A stretch of 35,910 nt of DNA from Acidobacteriota bacterium (GCA_028877145.1 JAGWOX010000009.1:1-35910); one strand, 5' to 3'. Counted from the first letter of the stretch, positions 27,634-35,910 are shown. Numbers and translations: made by a program. The notes: generated by a model not told the origin, from the sequence alone.

Positions 27634-28074
27634 ATGAAACGTGCAGGCATCATCAGCGGGATCGTGTTGATCGGGATCGCCTACGTCCTCGGATTCTGGC
27701 CGCAGTACCAGAAGGCGCAAGAGAGCCGGCGGCAAGTGGAGCAGATGACCGCCGATCTGTCCGGCGCCCAGGCGCAGGTTCGGTTATACCAATTGCAGAA
27801 TTCCCTGATTGCGGTCGTCAGGCAGACCAACCAGAAGAATTACGGGCAGGCATCGACGCTGTCGACGAAGTTTTTCGATGATGCCCGCACTGAAGAGCAG
27901 CGACAGGCTGACCCGAAGATCAAAGCGGCCCTCGCATCCATTTTGCAGCAGCGCGACGCCGTTATCGGGGCGCTGGCCAAGGGCGATCCCGGTGCGCTCG
28001 GATTGCTCGAACCGCTCGACAGCACGATGTTCCAGATCGTCAACGAAGCGCCGGTGAGCGCTTCAACGCCATGA
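27634..28074 (+). CDS. Membrane-anchored protein of unknown function with coiled-coil-like segment
   Basis: Single N-terminal TM MKRAGIISGIVLIGIAYVLGFWPQY then heptad-rich ESRRQVEQMTADLSGAQAQVRLYQLQNSL; GGAGGGG purine-rich SD region upstream. Confidence 0.75.
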   Translation: MKRAGIISGIVLIGIAYVLGFWPQYQKAQESRRQVEQMTADLSGAQAQVRLYQLQNSLIAVVRQTNQKNYGQASTLSTKFFDDARTEEQRQADPKIKAALASILQQRDAVIGALAKGDPGALGLLEPLDSTMFQIVNEAPVSASTP

Positions 28075-28111
28075 TCGATGGCAATCATGACCCAGGCTCG
28101 CGGGAACGGGG

Positions 28112-29203
28112 CTAGATCCAGCGCTTGCGGCGGAAGAAATAGATCATGCCGGCGAGGACGAGCAGCATCAGAGTGAGCGCGAACGGGTAGCCCCAATACC
28201 AGTTCAACTCGGGCATGTTCCAGGGCGAGCGTTGGGGATTGAAATTCATGCCGTAAACGCCGGAGATGAAGCTGAGCGGCATGAAGATCGTGGCGATGAT
28301 CGTGAGCACCTTCATCACGCTGTTCATGCGATTGCTGACGCTGGAAAGGTAGACGTCGAGCAGACCCGAGGCGCTTTCACGGTAGGTTTCGAGCATGTCG
28401 ATCACCTGAAACGTGTGATCGTAGCAATCGCGCAGGTAGATCTGCGTTTCGGGAGTGAAGTGAGCGCCTGTATCGCGCAGCAGGGAATTGAGGAGATCGC
28501 GCATCGGCCACAGCGTGCGGCGAAGGGTCAGAAGATCGCGTTTCGTGCCGAGGATGCTCGTGATCGTTCGTTCGTCCGAGACGGTGATGACTTCCTGTTC
28601 CAGGTCCTCCAGGCGCTCCCCGTAATCTTCCAACACGGGAAAATAGGAATCGACGATGGCGTCGAGAAGCGCATAGGCCAGGTAATCGTGTCCCGCCTGG
28701 CGAATGTGGCCCTGGCCCTTGCGAATGCGCTCCCGCACCGGATCGAAGCAGTCGCCGGGGCGTTCTTGGAAAGTGAGCAGGAAATCCTTGCCGAGAAACA
28801 TGCTGACCTGCTCGGTGTGCAGGCGCCCGTCGGGGAAGATCATGCGCGCGACGACGAAGAGGTATTCACCGTAGGATTCCACCTTGGGGCGCTGCTGCAC
28901 GCTCGTGACGTCTTCGAGCGCCAGGCGGTGCAGGCCGAAAATCTCGCCCAGGCGCGCGGTGGTTTCCGCGTTGCCCACGCCGTCGACATTCACCCATAGC
29001 ACACTCCATTTTCCGCACATTGCGGCGAGCGCGCCGACGTCGTGGACTTCCTCTTCGTGGAGCTCCTCGGGACCGTAGCCCATCACGTGAATGACAGGTT
29101 TCGGCGCGTTCGGATCGGAGACGAGCGTTCCCGGGGCCTCGCTCTTGCGAGGGTGGCGGGCGCGTTTTTTCCGGGCGGGTTGCTCAGGCGTTTCGGTTTT
29201 CAT
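28112..29203 (-). CDS. corA: CorA family magnesium/cobalt transporter
   Basis: GVYGMNFNPQ signature with two C-terminal TM helices (IIATIFMPLSFISGVYGMNF; YPFALTLMLLVLAGMIYFF). Confidence 0.95.
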   Translation of the reverse strand: MKTETPEQPARKKRARHPRKSEAPGTLVSDPNAPKPVIHVMGYGPEELHEEEVHDVGALAAMCGKWSVLWVNVDGVGNAETTARLGEIFGLHRLALEDVTSVQQRPKVESYGEYLFVVARMIFPDGRLHTEQVSMFLGKDFLLTFQERPGDCFDPVRERIRKGQGHIRQAGHDYLAYALLDAIVDSYFPVLEDYGERLEDLEQEVITVSDERTITSILGTKRDLLTLRRTLWPMRDLLNSLLRDTGAHFTPETQIYLRDCYDHTFQVIDMLETYRESASGLLDVYLSSVSNRMNSVMKVLTIIATIFMPLSFISGVYGMNFNPQRSPWNMPELNWYWGYPFALTLMLLVLAGMIYFFRRKRWI

Positions 29204-29303
29204 CGTGCCTCCGATCGTGGGCGGGGTCTGGGGACATTATGCAGAAGCGGGGAGGGAAAGCGAAAAGGGAATCAGGCCTGGCGCGTATTTTGCGCCCGGA
29301 GGA

Positions 29304-29326
29304 GGGCGCCCCATCGGGTCGCCCCT
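29304..29326. repeat. Palindromic intergenic element, family B copy 2 (degenerate)
   Basis: GGGCG-c-CCC-atc-GGG-t-CGCCC; shares the 14-mer CGGGTCGCCCCTGC with the copy at 25627-25640. Confidence 0.6.
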
Positions 29327-29481
29327 GCCAACGATGGTCCCAAAACGCGAAGGCGGCGGTTGGTGTTCAGGGGCGGCCGTATTTCTGGAGCCAATTGAGT
29401 CGCCGAGGAAATAGGCGTCGTCCCAGGTGGTGTCGCATCCTGCCATTCCTTCTTCGGTGCCGCTTTCTGCTCCTTCATGCT

Positions 29482-29500
29482 TCAGGGGCTGAAGCCCTGA
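29482..29500. repeat. Short intergenic hairpin
   Basis: TCA-g-GGGCT-ga-AGCCC-TGA (8 bp with one bulged G). Confidence 0.5.
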
Positions 29501-29531
29501 TCCCCGATGTCGGGAGGTTTTGAAACAGGTT

Positions 29532-31001
29532 CTAGGCTTTGCGGCGAGCGGAGTCGGTGGCGGCTTTGGCGATGCCGCGCAGCATGCCGACGAAAACCAG
29601 GCGATGGGCAGGATAAAGCCCGTACCAGTAGAGAAGACCGGCGAGGCCGAAGGGATCGAAGATCGCTGTTTGGCGGATCGACGTGCCGGAGTTTTCCGGA
29701 GTGAGTTCGAATTGCAGCCATGCGCGGCCGGGCAGTTTCATTTCCGCCGCGAGGCGCAACAGGCGGTTCGGCTCGACGGCTTCGGTTCGCCACCAGTCCA
29801 CCGTATCGCCCGGCAGCAACTTTTCCGGATCGCGCCGGCCGCGGCGCATTCCGGCGCCACCGGCGATGATGTCGATCAGGCCGCGCAAGCGCCATAGCCA
29901 GTTGGCGTAATACCAGCCGGTTTTTCCGCCGATGCGCTTGATGGGCGCGAAAGCCGCTTCGGGCGGGACTGGAACATGGACCGCGCGGGAGTCGACGATG
30001 CGCGAACCGAATCGCGCGCCGCCCCAGCCGTGGCGCTCGCCGAGCGAAGAGACGGCGTCGGACCAGCGCGTGAAAGCGATTTCACGGTCCTCGTAATGGA
30101 GCGCGCGCTCGATGGCCTGGCGCATTCTGCGCGGCCGGAGCGGAAACACGTCGAGCGCGCGGGAATCGCGCACCACAGTCTCGTTGCGCAGACCCTCGAT
30201 CAGTTCGCGGCCCACGCGCGCGTAGAGCGGCGTCACCAGGCCCAGCCAAAGGCTCGAAAGCCACGGCGTGAGAAGGGGCAAGGGAATGATCAGGCGTTTC
30301 AGGCCGCGCTGGCGAGCGTACTCCATGAGCAAGTCGAAATAGCTGACGCGATCGGCCCCGCCGATCTCGAAAATAACGGTGCCGGGAATTTCGACGTCAA
30401 TCGATGCCGCGAGGTAGGCAATGACGTCTTCGATGGCGATGGGTTGCGTCGGCGTGCGCACCCAGCGCGGTGCGATCATGACAGGCAGTTTTTCGACCAA
30501 TGCGCGGATCATTTCGAACGAGAGGCTGCCCGAGCCGATGATGATACCGGCGCGAAATTCGATTGCCGGCACCCCGGATTCCCGCAGAATGCGCCCGACT
30601 TCCTGGCGGCTGGCGAGGTGGCTGGACAGTTTCTCGCCGTGTCCGAGGCCGCCCAGATAGACGATTCGGCGGACACCGGACTCGCGCGCGACGGCGGAGA
30701 AGTTTCCGGCGGCACGGCGATCGTTCTCCGCGAAAGCGGCGCCGGAAGACATCGAGTGGACGAGGTAGAAGGCGGTGTCAACGCCGGCCATGGCGGCGCG
30801 CAGGGAAGCGGGATCGAAAATGTCGCCTTGGACGACTTCCGTGGATGGTGCGACGCGCGCGCGCAGATAGGCGGGGCGGCGGGCCAGGCAGCGCAGACGG
30901 TGGCCTTTTGATTCGAGTTCGGCGAGCAGGCGACCACCGATGTAGCCTGTGGCTCCAGTCAGCAGGATCAGCGGGGAATCGGCCGGCATGGGTTGTGACA
31001 C
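29532..31001 (-). CDS. SDR-family NAD(P)-binding oxidoreductase with C-terminal DUF2867-like domain
   Basis: LILLTGATGYIGGRLLAELESKGHRLRCLARRP, VDTAFYLVHSM, RRIVYLGGLG; C-terminal GKTGWYYANWLWRLRGLIDIIAGGAGMRRGRRDPEKLLPGDTVDWWRTEAVEPNRLLRLAAEMKLPGRAWLQFEL. Confidence 0.9.
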   Translation of the reverse strand: MSQPMPADSPLILLTGATGYIGGRLLAELESKGHRLRCLARRPAYLRARVAPSTEVVQGDIFDPASLRAAMAGVDTAFYLVHSMSSGAAFAENDRRAAGNFSAVARESGVRRIVYLGGLGHGEKLSSHLASRQEVGRILRESGVPAIEFRAGIIIGSGSLSFEMIRALVEKLPVMIAPRWVRTPTQPIAIEDVIAYLAASIDVEIPGTVIFEIGGADRVSYFDLLMEYARQRGLKRLIIPLPLLTPWLSSLWLGLVTPLYARVGRELIEGLRNETVVRDSRALDVFPLRPRRMRQAIERALHYEDREIAFTRWSDAVSSLGERHGWGGARFGSRIVDSRAVHVPVPPEAAFAPIKRIGGKTGWYYANWLWRLRGLIDIIAGGAGMRRGRRDPEKLLPGDTVDWWRTEAVEPNRLLRLAAEMKLPGRAWLQFELTPENSGTSIRQTAIFDPFGLAGLLYWYGLYPAHRLVFVGMLRGIAKAATDSARRKA

Positions 31002-31052
31002 TTTCTTCGATGAAGAATATGTGGGCCGGTTTCTTTGCCGGCTGCCAAAAGC

Positions 31053-31079
31053 CCACGGTCGGAACGGCGCCGACCGTGG
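31053..31079. repeat. Palindromic intergenic element, family A copy 3
   Basis: CCACGGTCGG-aacggcg-CCGACCGTGG, perfect 10-bp arms, 7-nt loop, followed by CTACC. Confidence 0.8.
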
Positions 31080-31217
31080 CTACCCAAGCGCACTGCGCAA
31101 CCCTCCGGACCGGAATTACTGCGTCCTTCTGGTTTGCTTCGCCTCGACGCTTTCGGGGTCCTTCGCTCAGGATGACACACCGGTCGGTTAGGGCGACGCG
31201 GTTCTTTGGCTGGCGTT

Positions 31218-31670
31218 TCAGGCGTTCATTCGCCAGATGGCGAAATTCAGAGATGCCGCATACGCGACCCAGGCAAGGTAGGGCACGAAAAGCCAGCCGG
31301 CGACGTGATTGAGGCGCCAGAAAACGATCGTGGTAGCCAGGATCGCGAGCCAGAGAAAAACAATTTCCAGCATGCCGGCCGCGGGCGACTGCATCCCGAA
31401 AAACAGCCACGACCAGGCGACATTCAAAACGAGCTGCAGGGCAAACAAGACCATCGGGAGCGTCAGGTATCCGGTTTGCCGCCAGACGAGCCATCCGGCG
31501 ATTGCCATCAAGGCAAAAAGAATCGTCCAGGCAGGCCCGAACACCCAGTTCGGCGGGGTCCAGAAGGGTTTTGCGAGTGAAGCGTACCAGGGCGCGAGCG
31601 ATGGACGGGTGAACCGCGAGCCGAGCCACGCGGCGAAAAAGCAGATGGCGAAGAAGAGCGTCAGGCGCAT
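31218..31670 (-). CDS. tspO: TspO/MBR family tryptophan-rich sensory protein
   Basis: LAKPFWTPPNWVFGPAWTILFALMAIAGWLVW, LNVAWSWLFFGMQSPAAGMLEIVFLWLAI, LFVPYLAWVAYAASLNFAIWRMN. Confidence 0.95.
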   Translation of the reverse strand: MRLTLFFAICFFAAWLGSRFTRPSLAPWYASLAKPFWTPPNWVFGPAWTILFALMAIAGWLVWRQTGYLTLPMVLFALQLVLNVAWSWLFFGMQSPAAGMLEIVFLWLAILATTIVFWRLNHVAGWLFVPYLAWVAYAASLNFAIWRMNA

Positions 31671-31790
31671 ATGTGCGGCTCAAGCTTGAGCGCCGGTATA
31701 GGCGGATGGTTGGCGTGTGATGGCTCCCCGCGGGATCCGGAGGTGAGAATCGAGGCGTGAGTAGCGGGAGTCAGCACTCGGAATCAGGTC

Positions 31791-32591
31791 TCAGGAAGCG
31801 TGGGAGTGGCGGTGGGTTTCGGACCAGCGGGCGTGATGGTGGTGGTCGTGGTCGCCGGCGTGCAGCAGGCGCAGCTCGGCGACGAGGGGGAGATGGTCGG
31901 AAGCGACCAAAGCCGCCTTGGTGCGGTGCAGTTCGAGTTTTTTCACTTCAAAATGGCGGTCGAAATAGATGTGGTCGAGATAGAGCAGCGGCAGGATGCC
32001 CGGATAGGTGCGGCGGCTGCCGAGGTGGGCGCGGACGTCGACGGTCTTCAGGCGCGCGTTGAGCAGGCGCGAGGCGAGCCCCCGCGTCCATTCGTTGAAA
32101 TCACCAAGCACGATGCGCGGACCGTTCAGCCAGGGATGTCCGAGGATCGACGAGCCAATCAGCCGGCGCGCCTGATGCCGGCGCTCGAAATAGGAAGTGC
32201 CCAAATGAACGTTGAAGACGTGGACCGTGGTGTTGCGATCGACGCCGAGATCGGCGCGGAGGCAGCCGCGCGGCTCGCGGCCGGGCGCGCTGATATCGTA
32301 ATTCGCGACGGCGCGAATGGGAAAGCGGCTGAGTACCAGATTGCCGTATGGACGGCCGTTGCGGCGTCGCGTCTCCCCGAGCACGAATTTCAGGCCCATC
32401 TCCTTGGCCAGAAAGCCGGCCTGATCGTCGCCCCCGCGGCGATCGGGCGCGCTGATCACCTCCTGCAGCGCCAGAATATCGGCGTCGATTTCTCCGAGCA
32501 CTTCGGCGATGCGCTCCGGGCGCACGCGCCCGTCGAGTCCCCGGCACTTATGCACGTTATAGGTTGCGATTCGAATCGTGTCTTTTCTCAT
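31791..32591 (-). CDS. Endonuclease/exonuclease/phosphatase (EEP) family protein, YbhP-like, with His-rich tail
   Basis: IRIATYNVHKCRGLDGRVRPERIAEVLGEIDADILALQEV, VFNVHLGTS, IVLGDFNEW, YLDHIYFD, ALVASDHLPLVAEL; ATGA overlap with upstream PLD gene. Confidence 0.92.
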   Translation of the reverse strand: MRKDTIRIATYNVHKCRGLDGRVRPERIAEVLGEIDADILALQEVISAPDRRGGDDQAGFLAKEMGLKFVLGETRRRNGRPYGNLVLSRFPIRAVANYDISAPGREPRGCLRADLGVDRNTTVHVFNVHLGTSYFERRHQARRLIGSSILGHPWLNGPRIVLGDFNEWTRGLASRLLNARLKTVDVRAHLGSRRTYPGILPLLYLDHIYFDRHFEVKKLELHRTKAALVASDHLPLVAELRLLHAGDHDHHHHARWSETHRHSHAS

Positions 32592-34174
32592 TGCCTCGTT
32601 CTAAGTTGCGATTCCCGCTGACCGGGAATCGAAGTGGAATGCGGCGCGGATTCTTGCTTCGGTTCCGCTTCCGGATCATCCGCTTCGCTCGTTCCATTGG
32701 CGCCCGCCGGGAACGTTTCCCGACTCTGCCGCCAAAGCTTGTACGCGTCGAGCAGCAACGCCACGGCCACCCAGGCGCCGGCCAGCCCCATGGGAACGAC
32801 CAGCACCAATGGCCACAGCCAGCCTACCACCGACAGGGCAAGCAACATCAGGCCCGCTGAAAACATCAGGCGCGCCTCGGCCGGGCCGAGCGTGCGACGA
32901 CGCGTGATCACCGCGCCAATCGTGTTCGTGATGGCGACAACGCCCGATGCGGCGCGGCCGGCGCTGCCGCGTGCCAAGCGCCGCCCCAGCCGGGGGCGCC
33001 GGCGATGCTGACGCCATTCGACCGGCCGAACGCGCTGAGCCCGCGCGAGAACGATTTCGGTGGAATTGGCCAAGTCGTCGAGATACATGCGCTCCATTCG
33101 CTCGGCGAACGCGGAGTCCTCGATGATGATGTCCAATTCCCAGTTCCCGACCCAGCTCGCCAGATTCAGATTCGAGGACCCCACGCGTGCCCATCGGCCG
33201 TCGACAACCGCCGTCTTCGCGTGGAGCATCGATCCGTTCCATTCGAAAATGCGCACGCCGGCCTCGAGCAGAGGGCGGTACCCGGCGCGGGAAATCGAGC
33301 GGACCAGAGGCACGTCGCTCACACGCGGCACGAGCAGGCGCACGTCCACACCATCCATCGCCGCGGCGGCGAGCGCCTGCAGGTAAGGCGTGGTGGCGAC
33401 GAAATAGGCGTCGGTCAGCCAGATCGTTCGGCGCGCCAGGGCGGCGATCAATTGCTCGAGACGGTAAATCCCTCCGGTGTTCGGCTGCGTGGCGACCACG
33501 CGCAGCGGCACATCCCCCGCCGGCGGCAGATCCTGCCCGTCGGGCGGCAAATCCTGTTCCGGAACAGGCTGGCCTCCCGCTGCTTTCCACATTTCCGCGA
33601 AGCACCATTCGAGGTCCGCGACGGCCGGGCCGCGCACTTCGACGGCGGTATCGCGCCACGGCTCGATGCCACGATCGGGATTTCCTACCCACTCTTCACC
33701 GACGCAGAGCCCGCCGACGAAACCCACTTGGCCATCGACGGTGATCGTTTTCCGGTGGTCGCGGCTCATCCATCCGAGCGGGCTATCGAAACGAGGGGGA
33801 TTGAAGCAGCGAACCTCGACGCCGGCCTCCCGGAGACGGCGCCAGAAGCGGCGCGAACTGAAGCCGCGCGCGCCAAACCAGTCGTAAATCACGCGGACGT
33901 GCACACCTTCACGGGCCTTGTCGATGAACGCCTCGGCGAAGCTTTGTCCAGCCCTATCATCTTTGATGATGTAACTTTCAAAATGAATCGTGCGGCGTGC
34001 CTGGCGAATGGCGGCGAGCCAGGCCGGATAGTTGGCTTCGGCGTTCTTCAGGATGCGGACTTGGTTTCCAAGGAGTAGAGGCGCACCCGCGGCTCTGGAA
34101 AAAGCCTGCTCTGCGAGCCGGCGCGGGGAAAGGATTCCGGGCTTGGGAGTAAATATCGGTTCAGCTGCTGCCAT
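32588..34174 (-). CDS. Phospholipase D / cardiolipin synthase family protein (ClsB-like)
   Basis: Two HKD-type motifs: SRDHRKTITVDGQVGFVGGLCVG and MLHAKTAVVDGRWARVGSSNLN; C-terminal TM helices. Confidence 0.93.
   Translation of the reverse strand: MAAAEPIFTPKPGILSPRRLAEQAFSRAAGAPLLLGNQVRILKNAEANYPAWLAAIRQARRTIHFESYIIKDDRAGQSFAEAFIDKAREGVHVRVIYDWFGARGFSSRRFWRRLREAGVEVRCFNPPRFDSPLGWMSRDHRKTITVDGQVGFVGGLCVGEEWVGNPDRGIEPWRDTAVEVRGPAVADLEWCFAEMWKAAGGQPVPEQDLPPDGQDLPPAGDVPLRVVATQPNTGGIYRLEQLIAALARRTIWLTDAYFVATTPYLQALAAAAMDGVDVRLLVPRVSDVPLVRSISRAGYRPLLEAGVRIFEWNGSMLHAKTAVVDGRWARVGSSNLNLASWVGNWELDIIIEDSAFAERMERMYLDDLANSTEIVLARAQRVRPVEWRQHRRRPRLGRRLARGSAGRAASGVVAITNTIGAVITRRRTLGPAEARLMFSAGLMLLALSVVGWLWPLVLVVPMGLAGAWVAVALLLDAYKLWRQSRETFPAGANGTSEADDPEAEPKQESAPHSTSIPGQRESQLRTRQ
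32609..32631. repeat. Perfect hairpin just upstream of the EEP start codon
   Basis: CGATTCCCG-ctgac-CGGGAATCG, 9-bp arms, inside the 3' end of the PLD gene. Confidence 0.7.
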
Positions 34175-34280
34175 TCTGAGAAGAAGCCTTCATATAGGTT
34201 AGCACGTTTCGATTCGCATGCGGTAGGCGACGGCACTCGGAGAGGAAGGGATTCGTTGGAAAGCGTGCCGGTTGTGTCCG

Positions 34281-34312
34281 GTAATAAAGAGGGGCGCGGA
34301 GACCGCGCCCCT
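34281..34312 (-). terminator. Rho-independent terminator of the Gly-rich surface protein gene
   Basis: On minus strand AGGGGCGCGG-tct-CCGCGCCCCT followed by CTTTATTAC, about 50 nt past the stop at 34363. Confidence 0.8.
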
Positions 34313-34362
34313 GGACTTCAATTTATTGAATCCAAGTGATTTGATCGATCGCCAACCGTTTG

Positions 34363-35910
34363 CTAGTGGCGAGAACGGCCGCCAGAGGGATGCCCGCCTC
34401 CATGCGAACTGCCGCCGGAGGGATGCCCGCCTCCACGCGAACCGCCGCGCGCGGCTCCGCCACCGCGGTTGCCGCCGCCACCTCCCCCGCGAACGTAGCC
34501 GCCCCCGCCTCCGCCATTGCTGCGTGGCGCAGGCGTGTACGCCGGAGCGCGGCCACCGCCGTCATAGCCACCTGGACGATATGCTGGAGATCTTCCACCG
34601 CCGTAGTTGCCACCGCCGTAGCCGTAGCCGGATGGACCGTTGTTTGGCGGAGCACTGCGGCGTGGCTGGACGATGGGCTGTTGCAGGTTGAGCGGCTGGC
34701 GCCCCGACTGCCGCCAGCCGCCACCCTGTGAAGCAGGCCGGGAGGAGGGCGTAAAGTTACGCCATCCTCCTTGCCGCTGGGCCGGAGCGGATTGCTGACC
34801 GCGCGCCGGAGGGGAAGTGCGCGGCTGCTCCGATCTCGGAGTAAAGATTTGCCTGTTCTGCCCCTGAGCGGGCTGCGAAGGCCGAGAGGAAGGCGTGAAG
34901 TCGCGCGATCCTCCCTGTCGCTGAGCCGGTTGCGGCTGGCGCGATGACGGCGTGAAGGTCCTCCAGCCGCCTTGGCTTTGCCCGGGGCTTGCCTGTAGCT
35001 GGCCTTGCTGTACCGGCGCGCCGGAGCCTCGCGGGGAACCGGAGGGGTTCTTCCGTCCCTGTTCGACCCAGGGGCCGTTGCCCCGGCTCACAGGCGCGTT
35101 ACCGAAGCTGTGCCATCCCGTGCGGGAAGCGTCGCTGCCGCTCTGCTGCATACGCTGGGCAGGAGTCTGGCCAGTCGCGATTCGGCCAGAGGACTGAAAG
35201 CCGCCCCTGCGATCCTGTTGAGCACCGGCCGCCCCGGTTCCGGTCATGGTCCATGACGACGCCCCTTGACGATCGGTGAAGGAGCGCTGCGCGGGAGCGT
35301 TTCCCGCCGGATTGCTGAACCGGGAGGCATTCGGGTTGCGATAGTCGCGCACGATTTGCTGCATGCGCGCCTGCTGCTCATGGAAAGGAGTTGGTTTGGG
35401 GGCCGGGCCGCTTCTCGTGAAAAAGCGCGTCTGGTCGCCCACACCGCGACGATAGCTTTCCGGGTTGGGTGCGCGGTTGGTGGTTTGCAAGCTGGCACGC
35501 GTCGGCACCACGGGCACGTGGCCGTTGAACATCCTGGCCTGGCGGAACTCCGCGCCGTCGATCATGCGCTGCTGGCGAGGCACAGGCGCGCTGCCGAATT
35601 CATTCGCCCGCATCCAGGAGGCTCCTCCGCGCAGCCGCCTGTCGTTCACCAGGTTGTAGTTCGAGTAGCCGTCACGTCCGCGGTAGAGCGGGGCCCAGCC
35701 GTGATGACGGTCCCAATCGTGACGGAAGAAGTTGAAATTGTTGAAGGTGATGAAGTTGATCTGCGTGCCGCCCCACCACGGAAAGAAGGGATCGGCGGGG
35801 CCGATCGGGAACCAGCCAACGTTACCGAATCCGAAGCCGAACGACCAGCCACGGCTGGCGTAGCCGAAACCGAAGAAGGAAACGTAGGCCGGCGACCAAA
35901 TGGGATAATA
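34363..35910 (-). CDS. Gly/Pro/Gln-rich secreted or surface protein with aromatic-rich N-terminal part, partial, runs off right edge
   Basis: Frame is open from the window edge: YYPIWSPAYVSFFGFGYASRGWSFGFGFGNVGWFPIGPADPFFPWWGGTQINFITFNNFNFFRHDWDRHHGWAPLYRGRDGYSNYNLVNDRR...; low-complexity C-terminus GGGGGGYVRGGGGGGNRGGGAARGGSRGGGHPSGGSSHGGGHPSGGRSRH. The ORF-track start at 35649 is an internal GTG. Confidence 0.85.
   Translation of the reverse strand, partial: YYPIWSPAYVSFFGFGYASRGWSFGFGFGNVGWFPIGPADPFFPWWGGTQINFITFNNFNFFRHDWDRHHGWAPLYRGRDGYSNYNLVNDRRLRGGASWMRANEFGSAPVPRQQRMIDGAEFRQARMFNGHVPVVPTRASLQTTNRAPNPESYRRGVGDQTRFFTRSGPAPKPTPFHEQQARMQQIVRDYRNPNASRFSNPAGNAPAQRSFTDRQGASSWTMTGTGAAGAQQDRRGGFQSSGRIATGQTPAQRMQQSGSDASRTGWHSFGNAPVSRGNGPWVEQGRKNPSGSPRGSGAPVQQGQLQASPGQSQGGWRTFTPSSRQPQPAQRQGGSRDFTPSSRPSQPAQGQNRQIFTPRSEQPRTSPPARGQQSAPAQRQGGWRNFTPSSRPASQGGGWRQSGRQPLNLQQPIVQPRRSAPPNNGPSGYGYGGGNYGGGRSPAYRPGGYDGGGRAPAYTPAPRSNGGGGGGYVRGGGGGGNRGGGAARGGSRGGGHPSGGSSHGGGHPSGGRSRH

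Noticed and set aside
31206-31689. Plus-strand ORFs over tspO
   Set aside because: Antisense to a textbook TspO sequence.
34381-34440. CRISPR-like tandem repeat
   Set aside because: Only two units of 33 bp in frame within a Gly-rich CDS; no spacer/repeat structure and no cas genes.

Overview
High-GC, gene-dense chromosomal segment. Gene content and style (large Oar-like TonB receptor, Gly-rich surface protein, secreted GH, ATGA-coupled pairs) look acidobacterial, but that taxonomic call is inference. Main contents in order: a molybdopterin/2Fe-2S hydroxylase pair running off the left edge; a LiaF/toastrack-like membrane protein; a carboxypeptidase-regulatory-domain TonB-dependent receptor with a strong terminator; a zinc-ribbon membrane protein; a minus-strand cassette (about 9.3-16.6 kb) of LuxR-type regulator, Cys-rich Ig-like secreted protein, anchored hypothetical, PpiC/DsbA-like thioredoxin and di-heme cytochrome; a hybrid histidine kinase coupled to a REC-HATPase protein; a secreted clan GH-A-like hydrolase; a PLP decarboxylase; a D-aminoacylase-like lipoprotein; CorA; an SDR protein; TspO; an EEP/phospholipase-D pair; and a Gly-rich surface protein running off the right edge. 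Most interesting items: (1) a C10 homopolymer between a well-placed SD/ATG and the LuxR-type ORF, which puts that ATG one base out of frame (phase variation or homopolymer error); (2) the cassette itself as a possible dedicated disulfide/secretion system under an aspartate-less regulator; (3) three dispersed palindromes with a compensatory base-pair change; (4) a D-aminoacylase homologue lacking the usual HxH motif. No tRNA, rRNA, CRISPR array, transposase or integrase was recognised.
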